Positions 61,121-64,000 of a DNA stretch of 64,000 nt are shown here, one piece after another (position 1 is the first letter of the stretch; each line of letters starts with the position of its first letter). The stretch covers positions 3,224,001 to 3,288,000 of the forward strand of contig NZ_CP032229.1 in the NCBI RefSeq assembly GCF_004328625.1. Direction: 5' to 3'. The DNA comes from Streptomyces seoulensis. GTDB lineage: Bacteria > Actinomycetota > Actinomycetes > Streptomycetales > Streptomycetaceae. A program made the position numbers and the translations under genes. The notes beneath the pieces are model-generated. The model did no database searches, had not been told where the DNA came from, and saw only the letters and a program-made list of their open reading frames with translations.

Positions 61121-62500
61121 ATGCTGTCACGGGGGCTTTCGCGAATATCCGGCACGACCGCGTCCACCCCGGGGGCCCGGTCACGGAAGAGACTCTGGGC
61201 GGCGGCGGGCGTGACGGCCCTCGGATTCCTCGTCGTGCTGGAGCTGACCGCGCGCCGCTACGGCCTGCCGGGGCCGCTCACCCACCAGGTCGCGGAGCTG
61301 GTGTACCGGCCCAAGTCGGGTGCCCTGCTGTACGCGGGTCTGGCGCTGACCCTCGTGGTGCTCACCTGGCGGCAGCGGTTCATCGCGGTCGCGGCGGCGC
61401 TCGGTATCGACGCCGTCCTCGCGCTGACCCGCTGGGTGTTCGGCATCGGCGGAGTCGGCGGGATCGAGGGCCGCGCCTTCGGCAACGGCGCGCTGTGGGT
61501 GGTGCTGGGCTGCGGCGTCGTCGCGCTCACCCGCCGTACCGGCGCGGAGCGCACCCTGCTGCTGAAGGGCGTCGGCCTGGGCCTGCTGCTGGTGGCCGGC
61601 CGCAAGACGGGCGACACCTGGCTGCTGATCACCTCCAGAACCCGCCCCCAGGTGCTCGACCCGTACGTGGCGACCGCCGACCACGCGCTGGGCAACCCGT
61701 CCTGGGTGGCGGGCCGGATCGTCGAGGCCACCGGTCCGATCGGCTCCCATGTCCTGGACGCGGTCTACGGCCAGCTCGCGGTGGCCGCGGTCGTCGTGGC
61801 GCTGTACCAGCTGCGCAACGTGGCGGCCGAGCGCCGCTTCCCGGCCCACCATCTGGTGCGTACGTTCCTGGTGATCGGCCTCCTCGGACCGGCGATCTAC
61901 ATGATCTACCCGGTGGTCGGCCCCGTCTTCGCCTACGGCACCGGCGCCTTCGGCACGGGCAGCGCGCACTGGGCCGTCGCCGAACTCTGGCCGCACACCC
62001 CGCCCCCCATCGGCACCCCGCACCCGGTGGTCTACGACGCGATAACGCCCCGCAACTGCATGCCCAGCCTGCACACCGCCTGGGCCACCGCGATCTTCAT
62101 CCACTCCCGCCGGGCCCCGCGCTTCCTGCGCGTCGCGGGCACCTTCTGGCTGCTGGCCACCCTCACCGCGACGCTGGGGTTCGGCTACCACTACGGCATC
62201 GACCTCGTCGCCGGCGTGGTGTTCACCCTCACCATCGAGACGACCCTGCGCGCCCTCGACCACGGCTGGAACCGCCTGGCCGTACAGCAGGTCGCCGGCG
62301 GGACGGCGTTCTTCACCGCCCTGCTGCTCTCGGTCCGCTTCCTGCCCGTCCGGATGGCCCACCACCCCTGGGTGGCCGGCCCCCTCGTCCTCCTGGCGAC
62401 GGCCGCGGTGATCTACGGCTACGTCCGCACCACGGCCCGCTGGGAGCCGAACCCCGTACCGCCGGCGCCCCGCGCGGAGCCGCAGCTCGAACCCGCGTGA
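61121..62500 (+). CDS. PAP2-family membrane phosphatase/phosphotransferase
   Basis: 459-aa polytopic membrane protein with about ten to twelve hydrophobic segments. The PAP2 catalytic motifs are CMPSLHTAW (about residues 311-319) and YHYGIDLVAG (about 348-357), with the His and Asp of the C2/C3 motifs. The spacing resembles inositol-phosphorylceramide-synthase/AUR1-like members that transfer head groups on lipids. It may remodel polyprenyl or phospholipid pyrophosphates for wall building. ATG 61121 has GAGG about 5 nt upstream. Convergent with the lipoprotein gene. Confidence 0.87.
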   Translation: MLSRGLSRISGTTASTPGARSRKRLWAAAGVTALGFLVVLELTARRYGLPGPLTHQVAELVYRPKSGALLYAGLALTLVVLTWRQRFIAVAAALGIDAVLALTRWVFGIGGVGGIEGRAFGNGALWVVLGCGVVALTRRTGAERTLLLKGVGLGLLLVAGRKTGDTWLLITSRTRPQVLDPYVATADHALGNPSWVAGRIVEATGPIGSHVLDAVYGQLAVAAVVVALYQLRNVAAERRFPAHHLVRTFLVIGLLGPAIYMIYPVVGPVFAYGTGAFGTGSAHWAVAELWPHTPPPIGTPHPVVYDAITPRNCMPSLHTAWATAIFIHSRRAPRFLRVAGTFWLLATLTATLGFGYHYGIDLVAGVVFTLTIETTLRALDHGWNRLAVQQVAGGTAFFTALLLSVRFLPVRMAHHPWVAGPLVLLATAAVIYGYVRTTARWEPNPVPPAPRAEPQLEPA

Positions 62501-62519
62501 GGCGTGGACCCGATCGGGC

Positions 62520-63080
62520 TCAGTGGTCGTCGCGCACGCTCGTGGCGATGCCGTTCCTGATCACGACCTCCGCCGAGACACCCTTCTTCGCGGCCGTCTC
62601 CAGCTGGGCCTCGGTGCACCTGGTGCCGCCGGCCGCGCCCGGGTCGCCGCAGATGTCGTCGTAGCCGGTGATCTCGGTGTCCTCGGCGACGAGGAACTCC
62701 TGCTCGGCGCCCTTCTGGCCGCTGACCGTGTACTTGCCGGGGGCGAGGTAGGAGACGTTGCCGAACCAGGTGCCGTTGACGCCCTCGCCCTTGCCGATGC
62801 CTTCGAGGGCGGTGTCGCGGGAGGGGGAGGGGGCGCCGCCATCGGTGCTCTGCCGTGAGGACTGCCGCTCGGGGCCGCCCGCGTCCGGGGCCTCGGAGGG
62901 ACTGTCCGGGACCTGGGAGGGACTGGTGGCATCGGGGGACTTCGTGGCCGTCCCCGTGACGGACGTGGTGCTCGGGCCGGGGTCGGCGGCGGAGTCCGCG
63001 CCGCTCTGGCACGCCGTCATCAGCAGCCCGGCGGTGATCGCGACAGAGGCGACGACGGCCTTGCGCAGGTGGCGGTTCAT
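62520..63080 (-). CDS. Lipoprotein, unknown function
   Basis: 186-aa secreted lipoprotein with lipobox LMTAC (about residue 24). A Ser/Thr/Pro/Asp-rich linker (about 26-95) is followed by a compact domain (about 98-186) holding a Cys pair (DICGDPGAAGGTRC). The domain begins NGTWFGNVSYLAPGKYTVSG. No family was recognised. It lies 42 bp beyond the deacetylase gene's stop, same strand, so the deacetylase is upstream. Confidence 0.72.
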   Translation of the reverse strand: MNRHLRKAVVASVAITAGLLMTACQSGADSAADPGPSTTSVTGTATKSPDATSPSQVPDSPSEAPDAGGPERQSSRQSTDGGAPSPSRDTALEGIGKGEGVNGTWFGNVSYLAPGKYTVSGQKGAEQEFLVAEDTEITGYDDICGDPGAAGGTRCTEAQLETAAKKGVSAEVVIRNGIATSVRDDH

Positions 63081-63122
63081 GGGGGGAGGTTCCTTTCGGA
63101 GTGGGAAGGGGCCGGGCTCTCC

Positions 63123-63881
63123 TCAGCGCGCCGGGAACCCGAACGAGTAGCCCTGCTGCTTGAGTTCGGGCAGTACGCGCCGCAGCGCCGCGACCGTCTG
63201 CGAGCGGTCGCCGCCCGCGTCGTGGAACAACAGCGTCGGCCCGTTGGGCAGTTCACGCTCGACCGTGGCCACGATGGCGTCCGTGCCCGGCCGTTCGAAG
63301 TCCTTGGTGTCGACGTTCCAGCCCAGCGGCCGCATCCCGCGCGAGGCGGCGAGCTTGCGGCTGGCGGGGGTGAAGGCGCCGCCGGGGGCGCGGTAGTACA
63401 TGGGCCGTACGCCCCCGGACGCCTCGGTGATCATGCGCTCGGCGTCGAGGATCTGCCGCGACTGGTAGGCCACGGGCTTCTTGTCCATCGCGGTGTCGTG
63501 CGACACCGTGTGGTCGCACAGCCGGTGCCCGGCCGCGACGACCTGCTTCACCAGTTCGGGGTGCGCCTGCGCCTGGGTGCCGACCATGCAGAACGTGGCC
63601 TTCACCCCGTACTCCTCGAGCACGGCCAGCACCTGGGGCGTCCAGGTGGGGTCGGGGCCGTCGTCGATGGTGATGTTGACCCCGCGCGCGCCCCGGTCCG
63701 AGGAGTGCGCGATGGTCACGTCGACCGGCTTCACACTGCTGGTCGCGTGCTTCGGCGCGGGCGCGCCCGCGGTGTCGGCCTGCGCGGTCCATATGGACGC
63801 CCCGACCGCGAGCATCGTCACCCCGAGCGCCGCCCCGACCACCTTGCCGTACCAGCCCCGCGTCCCGTTGTGCCGCGCCAT
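63123..63881 (-). CDS. Polysaccharide deacetylase
   Basis: 252-aa enzyme of the NodB/peptidoglycan-deacetylase type that removes acetyl groups from wall sugars or chitin oligomers. Anchored or exported by an N-terminal helix (about residues 13-35). The NodB motifs are visible: NITIDDGPDPTW (about 69-80, with the two Asp), HTVSHD (about 124-129, metal His pair), YYRAPGGAF (about 162-170) and LLFHDAGGD (about 217-225, catalytic His). ATG 63881 has GGGGG 6 nt upstream; GTG 63893 and longer starts are possible. The upstream end of the window cuts off just beyond it. Confidence 0.9.
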   Translation of the reverse strand: MARHNGTRGWYGKVVGAALGVTMLAVGASIWTAQADTAGAPAPKHATSSVKPVDVTIAHSSDRGARGVNITIDDGPDPTWTPQVLAVLEEYGVKATFCMVGTQAQAHPELVKQVVAAGHRLCDHTVSHDTAMDKKPVAYQSRQILDAERMITEASGGVRPMYYRAPGGAFTPASRKLAASRGMRPLGWNVDTKDFERPGTDAIVATVERELPNGPTLLFHDAGGDRSQTVAALRRVLPELKQQGYSFGFPAR

Positions 63882-64000
63882 CGCCGCCCCCACTCTCGCC
63901 CACCCAACCCCGGCCGCGTCGCGACCACTTGTCAGGACGGAGGGCGGGAGCGGGGGGATGCGCGTGTTACCGATCACGGACAATTCCGGGGGAGTACAGG
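63882..64000. other. Window end, no further gene seen
   Basis: The remaining 119 bases contain the upstream region of the polysaccharide deacetylase gene. An in-frame extension of that gene to 63983 has no signal-like properties and is taken as noncoding. Confidence 0.4.

Noticed and set aside
1..64000. tRNA, rRNA, CRISPR, insertion sequence or prophage
   Set aside because: I looked for cloverleaf-type segments, repeat-spacer arrays, transposase and integrase motifs and found none convincing. A tRNA or CRISPR scan would settle it.

Overview
The window is high-GC actinobacterial DNA with the gene density, codon bias and protein families of a Streptomyces chromosome. Examples are the K15-type DD-peptidase, TerD and vWA stress proteins, SpoIIE-type phosphatases, a class E sortase substrate and a mycothiol-type isomerase domain. 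From memory, gene order resembles the region left of oriC in Streptomyces coelicolor (Ser/Thr kinase, bkd operon, DD-peptidase, GntR, acyl-CoA dehydrogenase, aspS, metG). I could not check this by alignment. Two parS-like 14-mers (one exact, one with a single mismatch) fit an origin-proximal position. I saw no rRNA, tRNA, CRISPR array, transposase or phage gene, so this reads as core chromosome.

Layout. 0.2-3.0 kb: membrane Ser/Thr kinase, convergent with a phosphotransferase. 3.0-7.2 kb: bkdA-bkdB-bkdC, a branched-chain 2-oxoacid dehydrogenase operon behind a 505-bp leader with a candidate operator, closed by a strong terminator. 7.2-10.3 kb: K15-type DD-transpeptidase, divergent from a GntR regulator translationally coupled to an MFS transporter. 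10.3-17.1 kb: methyltransferase, mycothiol-type isomerase-fold protein, nitrilase, LURP-one-like protein, GlxA regulator divergent from a cupin, thioredoxin/NHL protein (carrying an in-frame repeat insertion) and a small membrane protein. 17.1-22.8 kb: M18 aminopeptidase, acyl-CoA dehydrogenase divergent from an SseB-domain protein, pirin, and a membrane-anchored hypothetical.

22.8-30.6 kb: AI-2E-family permease, PAS/GAF/PP2C/HATPase signalling protein, aspS (with a parS-like site inside), a degenerate AbiEii-like nucleotidyltransferase and metG. 30.6-38.9 kb: vWA protein with a long Lys/Pro/Glu/Ala repeat tail, FUSC-type exporter, two membrane proteins, a second PP2C phosphatase and a protein resembling a catalytically dead caspase-like domain. 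38.9-45.4 kb: secreted beta-propeller/Ig protein, LytR-CpsA-Psr enzyme, HTH-TPR regulator, lipoprotein. 45.5-55.5 kb: nucleoside hydrolase, GH13 alpha-glucosidase, DUF4142 protein, a 2OG-Fe(II)-oxygenase-like protein, two small membrane proteins, a MIP channel, a STAND ATPase, a perfect parS core and a glycosyltransferase. 55.7-64 kb: a TerD domain fused to a PD-(D/E)XK nuclease-like domain, LysR divergent from PhzF, a sortase-anchored LAETG surface protein, a PAP2 membrane enzyme, a lipoprotein and a polysaccharide deacetylase.

Themes. Branched-chain amino acid catabolism supplies acyl-CoA precursors. Several genes act on the cell wall or surface (DD-transpeptidase, LCP, sortase substrate, polysaccharide deacetylase, PAP2). 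There is a concentration of signalling parts: a kinase, two PP2C phosphatases, a STAND ATPase and a TPR regulator. The most unusual candidates are the TerD-nuclease fusion, the pseudo-caspase and the parS-like site built from rare codons inside aspS.
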